The notes below the pieces were generated by a model. The model had not been told where the DNA came from, made no database searches, and saw only the letters and a list, made by a program, of their open reading frames with translations. Both the position numbers and the translations under genes were made by a program. This document shows positions 33,531 to 42,089 of a stretch of DNA of 64,000 nucleotides, in pieces (positions within the stretch are counted from its first letter, which is position 1; every line of letters begins with the position of its first letter). Source of the DNA: Streptomyces massasporeus (GTDB lineage: Bacteria; Actinomycetota; Actinomycetes; Streptomycetales; Streptomycetaceae). The stretch spans positions 186,001 to 250,000 of the forward strand of contig NZ_BMSE01000006.1 of assembly GCF_014648995.1 (NCBI RefSeq), read 5' to 3'.

Positions 33531-34916
33531 CTAACTGATGCCGCGCCATCCCTCGGGATCGACACCACCCGGCACAGGAGCCCCCTCGTCGTACGGCTGA
33601 CGCGTGAATACGAACGAGCCGAGGTCCAGATGACTCACGGACCCGTCCGGCCGCCGTACGGCCTTCAGGAGCTCGCCGGCGTAGTAGCCCTCCAGTCCCG
33701 TCCATGCGCCGTCACCGTTCGGGCGGAACCGCGAGCGACGGCCGGCGCCGGTCAGCGGCCCGAGCGAGACCAGCCCGTCGGCCGTCAGCCGCAGCGCGAA
33801 GGCGTGCGTCCCCCAGTACCACTGCCCCGTCAGCTCCAGCAACGACGGGTCGACCTCACGCAGCGGCTTCCACGGTGCCGGGATACGCGGCTCCGCCTCG
33901 GCGACGATACGGACCAGGTCGGCGGCCACGGAGAACAGCAGCGGTCCCGACGTGGAGTTGGCCAGGGCGATCGCCGCAACGTCGTCCTCGACGCTGATCA
34001 TGAGGCACGCGAGGAAACCGGGCAGCGAACCGGTGTGTCCGACGAGGGACCGTCCGTTCCGTCGCCGGATCTCCATGCCCAGGCAGTAGGCGTAGCCGCT
34101 CGCCACGTCCGCCGCCTCGTGAGGCGCGGCCGGTGTCCTCATTTCCCGCAGCGACTCGGCACTCAGCACCCGCTCGTCGCCGTTGACCAGGAAGACCGCG
34201 AACCGCGCCAAGTCACCCGTCGTCGACCAGAGTTGACCTGCCGGAGCCATGCGACCCAGATCCTCGGTGGGTTCGGGAAGCATCACATCGGCCCAGGGAT
34301 GAACGGCCCAGCCGCCCGCATGGGGTGCCTGCGGTCGTGTGCTCGTGCGATGCAGCCCCAGGGGTTCGAGTACTTCACGCCGAAGCACGTCCTCCCAGGG
34401 AGCCCCGCGGAGCTTCTCGATGAGCGCGCCGAGCAGGGCATAGCCCGGGTTCGAGTAGTGGAACCGGCGGCCCGGCGAGGTCAGCAGAGGCCGCTCGCCC
34501 AGCACGTCGGCGAGCTCGGGCCGCAGGGATCCGGGACTGCGCTCCCACCAGGGCCCCGGCGTCTCGGCCGCCAGCCCGCCTGTGTGCGCGAGGAGCTCGG
34601 CGACGGTCGCCTCCCCCACACCGGTGCCCGGCAGATGCTTCTCGAGTGGGTCCCCGAGATCCAGTGCGCCCTCGTCGCGCAGCCGCAGCACGAGAACAGC
34701 CGTGAAGGTCTTGGTGATCGAACCGATCCTGTACTGCACGTTCTCGTCCGGCGCGTGCCCGTCCACCGAGGTCCGTGCGCCGGTCCACACCGTCGTCCCG
34801 TCCCGCACGACGGCCGCGACGAGCGATGGGGCCCGCCCTTCGGCCTGTGCGACGGCGATACGGTGCAGCAGAGCGCGACGCGTGCCGGGAAGCAGTTCTC
34901 CCTGAGATGTCGTCAT
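33531..34916 (-). CDS. Serine hydrolase, class C beta-lactamase / DD-peptidase family
   Basis: 461-residue penicillin-binding-fold hydrolase. Catalytic SxxK is Ser66-Ile-Thr-Lys69 (GSITKTF), the YxN motif is Tyr154-Ser-Asn156, and a HTG-type third motif appears in LVGHTGSLPG. The last ~100 residues form an extra beta-rich domain, as in esterase-type members. No signal peptide is visible, so a cytoplasmic esterase or peptidase is more likely than a secreted beta-lactamase. Start at 34916 (MTTSQGELLPG) has AGGTGG upstream. Confidence 0.84.
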   Translation of the reverse strand: MTTSQGELLPGTRRALLHRIAVAQAEGRAPSLVAAVVRDGTTVWTGARTSVDGHAPDENVQYRIGSITKTFTAVLVLRLRDEGALDLGDPLEKHLPGTGVGEATVAELLAHTGGLAAETPGPWWERSPGSLRPELADVLGERPLLTSPGRRFHYSNPGYALLGALIEKLRGAPWEDVLRREVLEPLGLHRTSTRPQAPHAGGWAVHPWADVMLPEPTEDLGRMAPAGQLWSTTGDLARFAVFLVNGDERVLSAESLREMRTPAAPHEAADVASGYAYCLGMEIRRRNGRSLVGHTGSLPGFLACLMISVEDDVAAIALANSTSGPLLFSVAADLVRIVAEAEPRIPAPWKPLREVDPSLLELTGQWYWGTHAFALRLTADGLVSLGPLTGAGRRSRFRPNGDGAWTGLEGYYAGELLKAVRRPDGSVSHLDLGSFVFTRQPYDEGAPVPGGVDPEGWRGIS

Positions 34917-34989
34917 GGGCCCAGTCCACCTGGCCCGACATCCCCTCGTCGAGCACATTCGGGGGCAGGGCCGGTGAGGTCGGGGCGGA

Positions 34990-36471
34990 TCAGGTCTGCG
35001 CCATGTCCACGAACCGCGAGTAGTGGCCCTGGAAGGCGACGGTGATCGTCGCCGTCGGGCCGTTTCGGTGCTTGCCCACGATGATGTCCGCCTCGCCCGC
35101 GCGGGGCGACTCCTTCTCGTACGCGTCCTCGCGGTGCAGAAGGATCACCATGTCGGCGTCCTGCTCGATGGAGCCCGACTCACGCAGGTCGGACACCATC
35201 GGCTTCTTGTCCGTGCGCTGCTCGGGACCACGGTTGAGCTGGGAGAGCGCGATCACCGGAACCTCCAGCTCCTTGGCCAGGAGCTTGAGGTTCCGGGACA
35301 TGTCCGAGACCTCCTGCTGACGGCTCTCGGAGCGCTTGGAGCCCCCGGCCTGCATCAACTGGAGATAGTCGATGATCACGAGCCGGATGTCGTTGCGCTG
35401 CTTCAGCCGACGGCACTTCGCACGGATCTCCATCATCGACAGGTTCGGAGAGTCGTCGATGTAGAGGGGTGCGGACGAGACCTCGGGCATCCGGCGCGCC
35501 AGACGTGTCCAGTCGTCGTCCGTCATGGTGCCGGACCGCATGTGGTGAAGGGCGACGCGGGCCTCTGCGGACAGCAAACGCATCGCGATCTCGTTGCGCC
35601 CCATCTCCAGGGAGAAGATGACGCTGGGTAGGTTGTGCTTGATCGACGCGGCCCGGGCGAAGTCCAGGGCCAGCGTCGACTTGCCCATGGCGGGACGGGC
35701 CGCGATGACGATCATCTGCCCGGGGTGCAGACCGTTGGTGAGCGAGTCGAAGTCGGTGAACCCGGTGGGCACGCCGGTCATCTCGCCGCTGCGCGAGCCG
35801 ATGGCCTCGATCTCGTCGAGCGCGCCCTCCATGATGTCGCCGAGCGGCAGGTAGTCCTCGCTCGTGCGCTGCTCGGTGACCGCGTAGACCTCTGCCTGGG
35901 CACGGTTGACGATCTCGTCGACGTCGTCGTCGGCCGCGTATCCCATCTGCGTGATGCGGGTTCCGGCCTCGACCAGGCGGCGCAGGACGGCCCGCTCGTG
36001 GACGATCTCCGCGTAGTACGCCGCGTTGGCCGCCGTGGGCACCGTCTGGACGAGGGTGTGCAGGTACGAGGCCCCGCCGACCTTGTTGATCTCGCCGCGC
36101 TTGGTGAGCTCGGCCGCGATCGTGATGGGGTCGGCCGGCTCGCCCTTGGCGTAGACGTCGAGAACGGCCTGGTAGATCGTCTCGTGGGCCGGTTTGTAGA
36201 AGTCGTGGCCCTTGAGGATCTCGACGACGTCGGCGATGGCGTCCTTGGACAGGAGCATGCCGCCGAGGACGGACTGCTCGGCGTCGATGTCCTGCGGGGG
36301 AACCCGCTCGAACGACGGGGCCGATCCGCCGTCCCACGCCCCGTTGTCCCTGCCGCGCTCGTGCTGTTCGTCGCGGCCCCGGGCTCCGTCACCCCGCCGA
36401 CGGGAAGCGGGTAGACGATCGCTGGGCCCGCTGTCGGCCCACGGGTCGTCCAAGGGCTCGGAAATGCTCAC
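34990..36471 (-). CDS. dnaB: Replicative DNA helicase
   Basis: 493-residue hexameric helicase that unwinds DNA ahead of the replication fork. A disordered N-terminal extension of about 52 residues precedes the DnaB N-terminal domain (VPPQDIDAEQSVLGGMLL). The RecA-like motor has Walker A ARPAMGKST (258-266), Walker B LVIIDYLQL and the arginine-finger region near the C-terminus. No intein is present. The 460 bp upstream contain several DnaA-box-like sequences. Confidence 0.96.
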   Translation of the reverse strand: MSISEPLDDPWADSGPSDRLPASRRRGDGARGRDEQHERGRDNGAWDGGSAPSFERVPPQDIDAEQSVLGGMLLSKDAIADVVEILKGHDFYKPAHETIYQAVLDVYAKGEPADPITIAAELTKRGEINKVGGASYLHTLVQTVPTAANAAYYAEIVHERAVLRRLVEAGTRITQMGYAADDDVDEIVNRAQAEVYAVTEQRTSEDYLPLGDIMEGALDEIEAIGSRSGEMTGVPTGFTDFDSLTNGLHPGQMIVIAARPAMGKSTLALDFARAASIKHNLPSVIFSLEMGRNEIAMRLLSAEARVALHHMRSGTMTDDDWTRLARRMPEVSSAPLYIDDSPNLSMMEIRAKCRRLKQRNDIRLVIIDYLQLMQAGGSKRSESRQQEVSDMSRNLKLLAKELEVPVIALSQLNRGPEQRTDKKPMVSDLRESGSIEQDADMVILLHREDAYEKESPRAGEADIIVGKHRNGPTATITVAFQGHYSRFVDMAQT

Positions 36472-36931
36472 CGAGCCACCTCCTCCCGTCCGCCGAAGCA
36501 GACCTAGCCGTGCCCCTCTGTTCTACGGCACGGCACTGACAAATAAGAGGCCCAACTCCGGTTGGCACGCGCCGGTTTTGTAGCGTTTCGAGAACCGGCG
36601 GACGGAGCGGGCGCCGGACTACCGTAGGCCCCTCGGCACCGTCAGCCAATCTGGTTATCCACAGGCCATGTGGACGACGGCCCAGATGCTGTGGAGAACT
36701 CCGCGAAACCTGTGCACGACCCGGTGGACAGGCCTGTGAACAAGCGACGCCCTTCCCGAGAGGAACCATCCTGACCTGCGACTTCGCCGTCCACGGGCTG
36801 TGCAGAAGAAAAACTTCCCCAACCGGACCAAGATCGCCTCGAACAGTGCACAGCAGTGCGCACCCCAGGACGGAACGTAAGGGTCGTAAAAGCTTTGCAT
36901 CTCTTACCTGTGGACGATTAGATTGGTGCAC
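36472..36931. other. 460-bp divergent region dnaB / MATE gene
   Basis: No gene supported. It carries a cluster of DnaA-box-like nonamers (36655-36917) and a purine-rich, less GC-rich stretch. Promoters of dnaB and the MATE gene must be here. Confidence 0.6.
36655..36917. promoter_or_regulatory. Cluster of DnaA-box-like sequences upstream of dnaB
   Basis: TTATCCACA at 36655-36663 on the plus strand. On the minus strand: TCGTCCACA at 36669-36677, TTCTCCACA at 36690-36698 and TCGTCCACA at 36909-36917. All keep the TCCACA core of Streptomyces DnaA boxes. Confidence 0.5.
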
Positions 36932-38269
36932 ATGACACAGGCCCCCGTGCGCCGCCGAGCCGGCCGGAGACAGCACGACCGCGAGATCGTCGCACTGGCC
37001 CTTCCGGCCTTCGGCGCCCTCGTCGCCGAGCCCCTCTTCCTCATGACCGACACCGCCATCGTCGGCCATCTGGGCACGGCCCAACTCGCCGGCCTCGGCA
37101 TCGCCTCGGCCCTGCTGATGACCGCCGTGAGCGTCTTCGTCTTCCTCGCCTACGCCACAACAGCGGCGGTTGCCCGTCGTGTCGGAGCGGGCGACCTGCA
37201 AGCCGCCATCCGACAAGGCATGGACGGTATTTGGCTGGCTCTGCTCCTCGGCGCCGCCGTCGCCGCCGTCGCACTGCCGACGGCACCCCACCTCGTGGAC
37301 CTCTTCGGCGCCTCGGACGCGGCAACCCCCTACGCGATCACGTATCTGCGTATCTCCGTGCTCGGCATACCGGCCATGCTCGTCGTCCTCGCGGCGACCG
37401 GCGTCCTGCGCGGCCTGCAAGACACAAAGACCCCGCTCTACGTCGCCATCGCCGGCTTCGTCGCCAACGGCGCCCTCAACGCCGGGCTTGTCTACGGCGC
37501 CGGTCTGGGGATCACCGGTTCCGCGTGGGGCACCGTCATCGCCCAGTGCGGCATGGCCGCGGTCTACCTCGCGGTCGTTCTGCGAGGAGCGCGAAAGCAC
37601 GGCGCCTCGCTGCGCCCGGATGCCGCCGGGATCAGGGCGTCTGCACAAGCCGGTGTGCCTCTGCTGGTGCGCACCCTCTCCCTGCGGGCGATCCTGATGA
37701 TCGCCACGGCGGTCGCCGCCCGCCTCGGGGACGCCGACATCGCCGCCCACCAGATCATCCTCTCCCTGTGGAACCTGCTGGCCTTCGCCCTCGACGCCAT
37801 CGCCATCGCGGGGCAGGCCATCATCGGTCGGTACCTCGGAGCCGGTGACTCCCAGGGCGCCCGGGACGCGTGCCGGCGCATGGTGGAGTGGGGCATCGCC
37901 GTCGGGGTCGTCCTCGGCGTACTGGTGGTCATCACCCGACCAGCATTCCTGCCGCTGTTCACCAGTGACCCGTGGGTCAAGGATGTGGCGCTGCCCGCCC
38001 TGATCATCGTCGCCCTCTCCCAGCCGATCTCCGGCATCGTCTTCGTGCTGGACGGAGTCCTGATGGGCGCCGGTGACGGTCCGTACCTCGCCTGGGCCAT
38101 GCTGCTCACGCTGGCGGTGTTCACGCCGGTGGCCTTGCTGGTCCCCGTACTGGGCGGTGGGCTCACTGCCCTCTGGGCGACGATGACGCTGATGATGACC
38201 GTGCGGATGCTGACGCTGTGGATCCGTGCACGTTCGGGGCGCTGGATCGTCACAGGCGCGACCCGCTGA
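36932..38269 (+). CDS. MATE-family efflux transporter (DinF-like)
   Basis: 445-residue multidrug and toxin extrusion protein with 12 TM helices. MATE signature regions are LALPAFGALVAEPLFLMTDTAIVGHLG in the first half and the matching LSLRAILMIATAVAARLGDADIAAHQI in the second. The DinF branch fits best. I start at the ATG at 36932; a GTG (36926) and TTG (36923) are also in frame and none has a strong SD. Divergent from dnaB; three parS sites follow its stop. Confidence 0.88.
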   Translation: MTQAPVRRRAGRRQHDREIVALALPAFGALVAEPLFLMTDTAIVGHLGTAQLAGLGIASALLMTAVSVFVFLAYATTAAVARRVGAGDLQAAIRQGMDGIWLALLLGAAVAAVALPTAPHLVDLFGASDAATPYAITYLRISVLGIPAMLVVLAATGVLRGLQDTKTPLYVAIAGFVANGALNAGLVYGAGLGITGSAWGTVIAQCGMAAVYLAVVLRGARKHGASLRPDAAGIRASAQAGVPLLVRTLSLRAILMIATAVAARLGDADIAAHQIILSLWNLLAFALDAIAIAGQAIIGRYLGAGDSQGARDACRRMVEWGIAVGVVLGVLVVITRPAFLPLFTSDPWVKDVALPALIIVALSQPISGIVFVLDGVLMGAGDGPYLAWAMLLTLAVFTPVALLVPVLGGGLTALWATMTLMMTVRMLTLWIRARSGRWIVTGATR

Positions 38270-38271
38270 CC

Positions 38272-38285
38272 GTTTCACGTGAAAC
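38272..38285. other. parS site (perfect), 1 of 3 clustered
   Basis: GTTTCACGTGAAAC, 3 bp after the MATE stop codon. Confidence 0.93.
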
Positions 38286-38292
38286 GCTGCCT

Positions 38293-38306
38293 GTTTCACG
38301 TGAAAC
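38293..38306. other. parS site (perfect), 2 of 3 clustered
   Basis: GTTTCACGTGAAAC, 21 bp (two helical turns) centre-to-centre from the first. Confidence 0.93.
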
Positions 38307-38329
38307 ACGGCGCGCTCCACGAACGCGGC

Positions 38330-38343
38330 GTTTCACGTGAAAC
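38330..38343. other. parS site (perfect), 3 of 3 clustered
   Basis: GTTTCACGTGAAAC, third in a 72-bp group between the MATE gene and the rplI terminator. Confidence 0.93.
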
Positions 38344-38382
38344 AAGGACGCCCCTCGGTATGCAGGCGCCCAACGGACACGA

Positions 38383-38414
38383 AAGGGGCCGCACCCTCCA
38401 GGGTGCGGCCCCTT
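38383..38414 (-). terminator. Terminator of the rpsF-ssb-rpsR-rplI operon
   Basis: 14-bp perfect stem with tetraloop TCCA, 28 bp after the rplI stop; followed on the minus strand by TTTCGTG. Confidence 0.88.
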
Positions 38415-38441
38415 CGCTTACTGCTGCAGCAGACGCGGCAC

Positions 38442-38888
38442 TCAGGCCGCGACGACCTCGATGTTGACCTTGGCGGCAACCTCGGGGTGCAGACGCACGG
38501 ACGTCTCGTGAGCGCCCAGCGTCTTGATCGGCGAGCCGAGCTCGATGCGGCGCTTGTCGACCTCGGGGCCACCGGAGGCCTTGATCGCGGAAGCGACGTC
38601 GGCCGGCGTGACGGAACCGAAGAGACGACCGGCGTCGCCGGAGCGAACGGCCAGACGGACCTTGACACCCTCGAGCTGGGCCTTCACAGCGTTGGCCTGC
38701 TCGATGGTCTGGATCTCGTGGATCTTGCGAGCCCGACGGATCTGCTCGACGTCCTTCTCGCCACCCTTGGTCCAGCGGATAGCGAACTTCCGCGGGATCA
38801 GGTAGTTGCGAGCGTAACCGTCCTTGACGTCGACGACATCGCCCGCGGCACCGAGGCCGGAGACCTCGTGGGTGAGGATGATCTTCAT
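38442..38888 (-). CDS. rplI: 50S ribosomal protein L9 (bL9)
   Basis: 148 residues, normal bL9 length. The start MKIILTHEVSGLGAAGDVVDVKDGYARNYLIPRKFA is the conserved N-terminal rRNA-binding domain; a long connecting helix and the C-terminal domain follow. Last gene of the rpsF-ssb-rpsR-rplI operon, 18 bp after rpsR, with a strong terminator behind it. Confidence 0.97.
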   Translation of the reverse strand: MKIILTHEVSGLGAAGDVVDVKDGYARNYLIPRKFAIRWTKGGEKDVEQIRRARKIHEIQTIEQANAVKAQLEGVKVRLAVRSGDAGRLFGSVTPADVASAIKASGGPEVDKRRIELGSPIKTLGAHETSVRLHPEVAAKVNIEVVAA

Positions 38889-38906
38889 GAGTCGGTCACC
38901 CTTCCC

Positions 38907-39143
38907 TTATCGCGCGGTGGAGGTGTAGGGCAGCAGCGCCATCTCACGGCTGTTCTTCACAGCCGTGGCGACGTCACGCTGGTGCTGCGTGCAGTTGCCG
39001 GTCACGCGGCGGGCACGGATCTTGCCGCGGTCGGAAATGAACTTCCGCAGCATGTTCGTGTCCTTGTAGTCCACGTACGTGACCTTGTCCTTGCAGAATG
39101 CGCAGACCTTCTTCTTCGGCTTGCGCACAGGCGGCTTAGCCAT
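38907..39143 (-). CDS. rpsR: 30S ribosomal protein S18 (bS18)
   Basis: 78-residue bS18, which sits beside S6 on the 30S platform. It carries a CxxC pair (KKVCAFCKDK), a possible zinc ligand set, so it looks like the C+ paralogue. Streptomyces genomes often hold a second, C- copy made under zinc starvation. Third gene of the rpsF operon. Confidence 0.95.
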   Translation of the reverse strand: MAKPPVRKPKKKVCAFCKDKVTYVDYKDTNMLRKFISDRGKIRARRVTGNCTQHQRDVATAVKNSREMALLPYTSTAR

Positions 39144-39188
39144 GGTGTTTCTCCTGTGTGATCAAGAAGTGTGAGTGCGAACCCGCCC

Positions 39189-39788
39189 CTAGAAGGGGGG
39201 CTCGTCCGAGTAGCCGCCGCCACCGCCGCCGCCGCCGGAGTTTCCACCCCAGCCGCCGCTACCGCCCTGGTTGCCACCGGCGGGAGCGCCTGTCGCCCAC
39301 GGGTCGTCGGCGGGAGCGCCGCCGCCCTGCTGGCCGCCACCGGGGCCGCCGCCCCAGCCGCCGCCACCCTGGCCGCCACCGCCACCGCCGCCGTAACCAC
39401 CCTGGCCGCCCTGGCCACCGCGGCCGGTGGTCTTGGTGACCTTGGCCGTGGCGTTGCGCAGGCTGGCGCCGACTTCCTCGACGTCCAGCTCGTAGACCGT
39501 GCGCTTGACACCCTCACGGTCCTCGTAGGACCGCTGCTTCAGCCGGCCCTGCACGATGACGCGCATGCCTCGCTGGAGCGACTCGGCGACGTTCTCCGCC
39601 GCCTGACGCCAGACCGAGCAGGTCAGGAACAGGCTCTCGCCGTCCTTCCACTCGTTCGTCTGGCGGTCGAAGGTGCGGGGGGTGGACGCGACACGGAACT
39701 TCGCGACCGCCGCACCGGAGGGGGTGAAGCGCAGCTCGGGGTCGTCGACAAGATTGCCGACGACCGTGATGACGGTCTCGCCTGCCAT
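39189..39788 (-). CDS. ssb: Single-stranded DNA-binding protein
   Basis: 199 residues. The OB-fold domain (1 to ~110) begins MAGETVITVVGNLVDDPELRF and includes FLTCSVWRQAAENVAESLQRGMRVIVQGRL. A Gly-rich linker of GGGQGG-type repeats leads to the acidic protein-interaction tip DEPPF. This is the housekeeping SSB of replication. It lies between rpsF and rpsR, the standard bacterial arrangement; 71 bp separate it from rpsF. Confidence 0.97.
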   Translation of the reverse strand: MAGETVITVVGNLVDDPELRFTPSGAAVAKFRVASTPRTFDRQTNEWKDGESLFLTCSVWRQAAENVAESLQRGMRVIVQGRLKQRSYEDREGVKRTVYELDVEEVGASLRNATAKVTKTTGRGGQGGQGGYGGGGGGGQGGGGWGGGPGGGQQGGGAPADDPWATGAPAGGNQGGSGGWGGNSGGGGGGGGYSDEPPF

Positions 39789-39859
39789 GGGGGAACCTCT
39801 CGGCGGGTTTGCTCTGGCTGCTTGCTACTCGAATCCCGGGATCAGCTGAGCTGGGAAGC

Positions 39860-40150
39860 TCAGTGGGTCTCGGGGCGGAGGACCTTGGTCCGGAGGACCG
39901 ACTCGTTCAGGTTCATCTGGCGGTCGAGCTCCTTGACGACCGCAGGCTCGGCCTGCAGGTCGATGACCGAGTAGATGCCCTCGGGCTTCTTCTTGATCTC
40001 GTACGCGAGACGACGACGGCCCCAGGTGTCGACCTTCTCGACCTTTCCGCCGCCGTCACGGACGACAGAGAGGAAGTTCTCGATCAGCGGAGAGACAGCG
40101 CGCTCCTCGACCTCGGGGTCGAGGATGACCATCACCTCGTAGTGACGCAT
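39860..40150 (-). CDS. rpsF: 30S ribosomal protein S6 (bS6)
   Basis: 96-residue bS6 beginning MRHYEVMVILDPEVEERAV. The ATG at 40150 follows an almost perfect anti-16S sequence, AAAGGAGGTGGG. First gene of the four-gene operon; a hairpin with 7-bp arms in its leader (40179-40197) could be a control element, but I cannot show that. Confidence 0.97.
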   Translation of the reverse strand: MRHYEVMVILDPEVEERAVSPLIENFLSVVRDGGGKVEKVDTWGRRRLAYEIKKKPEGIYSVIDLQAEPAVVKELDRQMNLNESVLRTKVLRPETH

Positions 40151-40413
40151 GTGGAACCCACCTCCTTTGGACTCAGCGGCCACGGTCGTTCCGTGGCAGG
40201 AGGGTTGTGATGCGTAGCAACGGTATCGGCCACCACTGACAGTCGGGGTTTCTGGCGAGAAGCCCCTGCCATGACGTGGACAGACACCGGTGCGGACGGT
40301 ACAGAGTACCCGCACAGCGGCTTGCGGTTGAAATCCGGCCGCCAGGGCAGCCAATCTGTACACATCGGGTGTGTATGGCGCTACGATGCGCCGACTTTCG
40401 CAGGAGGTGCCCT

Positions 40414-40719
40414 ATGGCACAGGCATTGCGACCCAACACCGCCGGCGGCCTCTTCGCCTCGGACGGCAAGCCCCATCCCCTCCAGGACGCGCTGCTCGCG
40501 GTGACCCTGGTGCTGGGCCTCACCTCGTTCCTCTCGGCGATCATCGACGAGGACCTGCATCTGCTCAGCTCCTGGGCCGGTCTCGTGGGCATCCTCACGG
40601 GCGCGTACGGCCAGTGGATCTCGGTGACGACCCGGGAGCGCTTCGGCCTGATCCTCGGCTTGGGCGCATCGGGCGTCGGGTTCTTCCTGGGCATGGCGCA
40701 CGGCGGTCTCATCGGCTGA
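40414..40719 (+). CDS. Small three-TM membrane protein of unknown function
   Basis: 101 residues, with AGGAGGTGCCCT just before the ATG. After a polar N-terminus (MAQALRPNTAGGLFASDGKPHPLQD) there are about three hydrophobic helices, ending GFFLGMAHGGLIG. I do not recognise a named family. It is divergent from the rpsF operon and conserved at this place in Streptomyces as far as I remember. A 167-bp gap separates it from femX. Confidence 0.75.
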   Translation: MAQALRPNTAGGLFASDGKPHPLQDALLAVTLVLGLTSFLSAIIDEDLHLLSSWAGLVGILTGAYGQWISVTTRERFGLILGLGASGVGFFLGMAHGGLIG

Positions 40720-40886
40720 CGCCAGGGCACCCCTCATCTGAACACCGGGTCACGCCCCGGCCGACCTCGGGCCGGGGCGAAGGTCAGGTACGCCCAACCG
40801 GCGCGCTTCCCAGGCGCAGTAGGCTTCGCGCGAGAGCCGGAGCCCCTGTACCCATGGGGACACACCAGCCCGAGGAGCGCCCCGAA

Positions 40887-42008
40887 ATGAGCCTGACCCT
40901 GAGGACCATCAGTCGCGAGCAGCATCTGGCCTACATCCAGAGCCTGCCCTCGGCGAGCCACATGCAGGTCCCGGCCTGGGCTGACGTCAAGGCGGAGTGG
41001 CGCTCCGAGAACCTCGGCTGGTTCGACGACCGCACGGGCGAGATGGTCGGTGCCGGTCTGGTCCTCTACCGGCAACTTCCCAAGATCAAGCGCTACCTCG
41101 CCTACCTGCCCGAGGGCCCGGTCATCAACTGGTTCGCGCCGAATCTGCAGGACTGGATCGAGCCGATGCTGGCGCACCTGAAGCAGCAGGGCGCCTTCTC
41201 CGTGAAGATGGGCCCGCCGGTGATCATCCGGCGCTGGGAGGCCCCCTCCATCAAGGCGGGCATCCAGAACCCCGACGTCAAGCGCCTGCGCGACATCGAG
41301 GCCGACCACATCGAGCCGCGCGCCTTCGAGGTCGCCGACAAGCTGCGCCGCATGGGCTGGCAGCAGGGCGAGGACGGCGGCGCCGGCTTCGGCGACGTCC
41401 AGCCCCGCTACGTGTACCAGGTGCCGCTGGCGAACCGCTCCCTGGAAGAGGTCCACAAGAACTTCAACCAGCTGTGGCGCCGCAACATCAAGAAGGCCGA
41501 GAAGGCCGGTGTCGAGGTCGTCCAGGGCGGCTACCAGGACCTCGAGGAATGGCAGCGGCTCTACGAGATCACGGCCGTGCGCGACCACTTCCGGCCGCGC
41601 CCGCTGTCGTACTTCCAGCGCATGTGGACGGCCCTCAACACCGAGGACCCCAATCGCATGCGGCTGTACTTCGCCCGGCACAACGGCGTGAACCTGTCGG
41701 CCGCGACCATGCTGATCGTCGGCGGGCACGTCTGGTACTCCTACGGCGCCTCCGACAACATCGGCCGTGAGGTCCGCCCCTCGAACGCGATGCAGTGGCG
41801 GATGCTGCGCGACGCCTACGCGCTCGGCGCCACCGTCTACGACCTGCGCGGCATCTCCGACTCGCTGGACGAGACCGACCACCTCTTCGGTCTGATCCAG
41901 TTCAAGGTGGGTACCGGCGGCCAGGCGGCCGAGTACCTCGGCGAGTGGGACTTCCCGCTGAACAAGCTGCTGCACAAGGCGCTCGACATCTACATGTCGC
42001 GCCGCTGA
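40887..42008 (+). CDS. femX: FemX-type aminoacyltransferase (peptidoglycan branch)
   Basis: 373-residue FemABX-family enzyme with two GNAT-like folds and the coiled-coil-like segment LEEVHKNFNQLWRRNIKKAEKAG. In S. coelicolor FemX adds the glycine branch to the LL-diaminopimelate of lipid-linked peptidoglycan precursor and is essential unless VanK replaces it. This gene is at the same locus. The ATG at 40887 has CGAGGAG upstream. The next gene, a racemase-like protein, is 81 bp downstream on the same strand. Confidence 0.88.
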   Translation: MSLTLRTISREQHLAYIQSLPSASHMQVPAWADVKAEWRSENLGWFDDRTGEMVGAGLVLYRQLPKIKRYLAYLPEGPVINWFAPNLQDWIEPMLAHLKQQGAFSVKMGPPVIIRRWEAPSIKAGIQNPDVKRLRDIEADHIEPRAFEVADKLRRMGWQQGEDGGAGFGDVQPRYVYQVPLANRSLEEVHKNFNQLWRRNIKKAEKAGVEVVQGGYQDLEEWQRLYEITAVRDHFRPRPLSYFQRMWTALNTEDPNRMRLYFARHNGVNLSAATMLIVGGHVWYSYGASDNIGREVRPSNAMQWRMLRDAYALGATVYDLRGISDSLDETDHLFGLIQFKVGTGGQAAEYLGEWDFPLNKLLHKALDIYMSRR

Positions 42009-42089
42009 TGTCCCGTTCAGTGCTTCTATACCTCTGACACACGGCAACCGCCGATTCACGGCACCGCGAGAAAGGTTCCAGGTCCGGCC

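Noticed and set aside
36472..36931. Considered as the chromosomal origin because of DnaA-box-like sites
   Set aside because: Only about four boxes, and dnaA and dnaN are not adjacent; Streptomyces oriC has many more boxes between those genes.
36389..38320. 643-codon minus-strand frame over the MATE gene
   Set aside because: Shadow frame with no recognisable domain; the MATE protein on the plus strand explains the region.
38272..38343. Repeated palindromes considered as insertion-sequence ends or attachment sites
   Set aside because: They are identical to the ParB-binding consensus found throughout the window and no transposase is near.
40179..40197. Hairpin in the rpsF leader, considered as an S6:S18 autoregulatory RNA
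   Set aside because: A stem with 7-bp arms exists but I cannot match the known motif reliably; left as a remark in the rpsF entry.
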